Positions 5,743 through 6,392 of a stretch of 6,392 nt of DNA are shown piece by piece (position 1 is the stretch's first letter; each line of letters opens with the position of its first letter). The notes under the pieces are model-generated. The model was not told the DNA's origin, ran no database searches, and saw nothing but the letters and a program-made list of their open reading frames with translations. The stretch is from Eubacteriales bacterium. Its GTDB lineage: Bacteria; Bacillota_A; Clostridia; Christensenellales; Aristaeellaceae. The stretch covers positions 1 through 6,392 of the forward strand of contig JARKQO010000079.1 of assembly GCA_029974855.1 (NCBI GenBank), given 5' to 3'. A program made the translations under genes and the position numbers.

Positions 5743-6392
5743 GCGGCAAAGCTTGGATGGGGCGAAGCGGCGGTTGGGAGGGGGCTTTTCCCCCCGCCTC
5801 ATCCAGCTTTGCCTTGCTCTGGGTGTTGTTTTGGGCCTTTTCATCCTTGCGTGCCTGCTCCCCCAGAGGGCCTACGGGGCGGAAGCCCCCGCCCCCTATT
5901 CCCAGGAGGAGCAAAGGCTGTGGGACGCCTACCGGGAGGGCGCCTTGATCCGCTTGCACATCCTGGCGGAGGACGATTCCCCCCAGGCCCAGGCCATGAA
6001 GCTCACCGTCCGGGACGCGGTGCTTGCGGCATTCTCCCAGTGCCTTACGGCCCAGGACCCCGAGGCCCTGTACCTGCTGCTGCAAGAAAACGCCGAGGCC
6101 ATGAGGCAGCTGGCGGAGGAAACCGCCCGGGGGGAGGGCTTCACCGGCCCGGTCACGGCCCAGGTGGGGGTCATGACCCTGCCCCCCAAGCGCTATGGCC
6201 AGGTTCTGCTTCCCCAGGGGGAATACCGGGCCCTTCGCATCATTTTGGGCCAAGGGGAGGGACAAAACTGGTGGTGCGTGCTGTTCCCCTCCCTGTGCCT
6301 GGCGGTGGCGGACGAGGAGCCCTGGACAACTCCCGGGGCGCGGCAAAGCCAAGGCACTCCCCCACCCTTGAGCGAAGCCTCCGATCCACCGG
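5741..6392 (+). CDS. spoIIR: Stage II sporulation protein R (SpoIIR), 3' end beyond window
   Basis: This frame is open to the window edge, with 217 residues visible; Bacillus subtilis SpoIIR has about 224, so little may be missing. SpoIIR is made in the forespore, secreted into the intermembrane space, and activates the protease SpoIIGA, which cleaves pro-sigma-E in the mother cell. The signature ALIRLHILAEDDSP (68-81) followed by MKLTVRDAVL (86-95) is seen, as is the C-terminal block YRALRIILGQGEGQNWWC continuing to C186 (NWWC at 176-179, FPSLC at 182-186). A basic N-terminus precedes one hydrophobic segment (about 22-43) and a plausible signal peptidase site around AYGAEA, consistent with export. 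The start is TTG 5741, 6 bases after GGGGAGGG. Upstream lies the flavin reductase gene on the same strand. A forespore sigma-type promoter and an overlapping hairpin occupy the 61-base gap. The last ~30 visible residues are Pro/Ser/Gly-rich, as in poorly conserved SpoIIR tails. Confidence 0.96.
   Translation, partial: MRQSLDGAKRRLGGGFSPRLIQLCLALGVVLGLFILACLLPQRAYGAEAPAPYSQEEQRLWDAYREGALIRLHILAEDDSPQAQAMKLTVRDAVLAAFSQCLTAQDPEALYLLLQENAEAMRQLAEETARGEGFTGPVTAQVGVMTLPPKRYGQVLLPQGEYRALRIILGQGEGQNWWCVLFPSLCLAVADEEPWTTPGARQSQGTPPPLSEASDPP

Noticed and set aside
5573..6352. A 259-codon minus-strand open frame opposite spoIIR
   Set aside because: It runs through the hairpin and both plus-strand genes, and has no motif. 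SpoIIR signatures on the plus strand are unmistakable.
1..6392. Mobile element, CRISPR array or prophage remnants, including tRNA-linked integration
   Set aside because: There is no integrase, transposase, terminal repeat, regular spaced repeat or duplicated tRNA 3' end. Both tRNA-Ser genes are intact with native flanks.

Overview
The window looks like a chromosomal segment of a GC-rich, endospore-forming Bacillota, most likely class Clostridia. The evidence is a recognisable spoIIR gene at the right edge, a YugP-type zinc metallopeptidase, and a helicase whose N-terminal part resembles clostridial PD-(D/E)XK/XPD-like proteins. Genes are packed tightly, GC-rich and preceded by strong AGGAG-type ribosome binding sites, while the control regions are AT-rich. 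No phage, transposon, CRISPR or rRNA sequence is visible. Genus cannot be assigned from this stretch.

Layout. Bases 1-93 are AT-rich and hold no supportable gene. Bases 94-434 form a compact minus-strand tRNA unit: a near-consensus promoter (TTGACG-17-TATAAT), tRNA-Ser(UGA), tRNA-Ser(GCU), and an intrinsic terminator whose stem starts at the CCA end of the second tRNA. Bases 477-5019 carry a minus-strand operon of four genes, in transcription order: a membrane zinc metallopeptidase (yugP-like), an 800-residue nuclease-helicase fusion (PD-(D/E)XK domain plus Fe-S XPD/DinG-like helicase), an exported TraB/GumN (TIKI-like) protein, and a GNAT acetyltransferase. Gaps are 10, 13 and about 41 bases. 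The first two junctions place a TGA stop next to or inside the next Shine-Dalgarno, which suggests translational coupling. A candidate promoter lies at 5088-5115. I see no terminator between the GNAT gene and the tRNA promoter.

Bases 5020-5157 are a divergent control region. On the plus strand, 5158-5679 encodes a flavin reductase-family (FMN-binding split-barrel) protein. It is followed by spoIIR, which starts at TTG 5741 and runs off the window at 6392 with 217 residues visible. SpoIIR is the forespore-made secreted signal that triggers SpoIIGA-dependent processing of pro-sigma-E in the mother cell.

The most unusual structure is the 60-base flavin reductase-spoIIR junction. One long hairpin (5694-5735) contains the spoIIR ribosome binding site in its 3' arm, is followed by a short T-rich run that includes the TTG start codon, and has a sigma-F/sigma-G-like promoter (GTATA-18-CATGCTG) laid across its 5' half. 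The geometry suggests that read-through transcripts would be terminated or have a masked ribosome binding site, while transcripts starting inside the hairpin would be freely translated. This is inference from sequence only.

Five protein starts were set from Shine-Dalgarno spacing rather than from the longest open frame: 911 (GTG), 1915 (ATG), 4331 (ATG) and 5019 (GTG) on the minus strand, and 5158 (ATG) on the plus strand. spoIIR at 5741 (TTG) was placed the same way and is not in the supplied open frames because it has no stop in the window.
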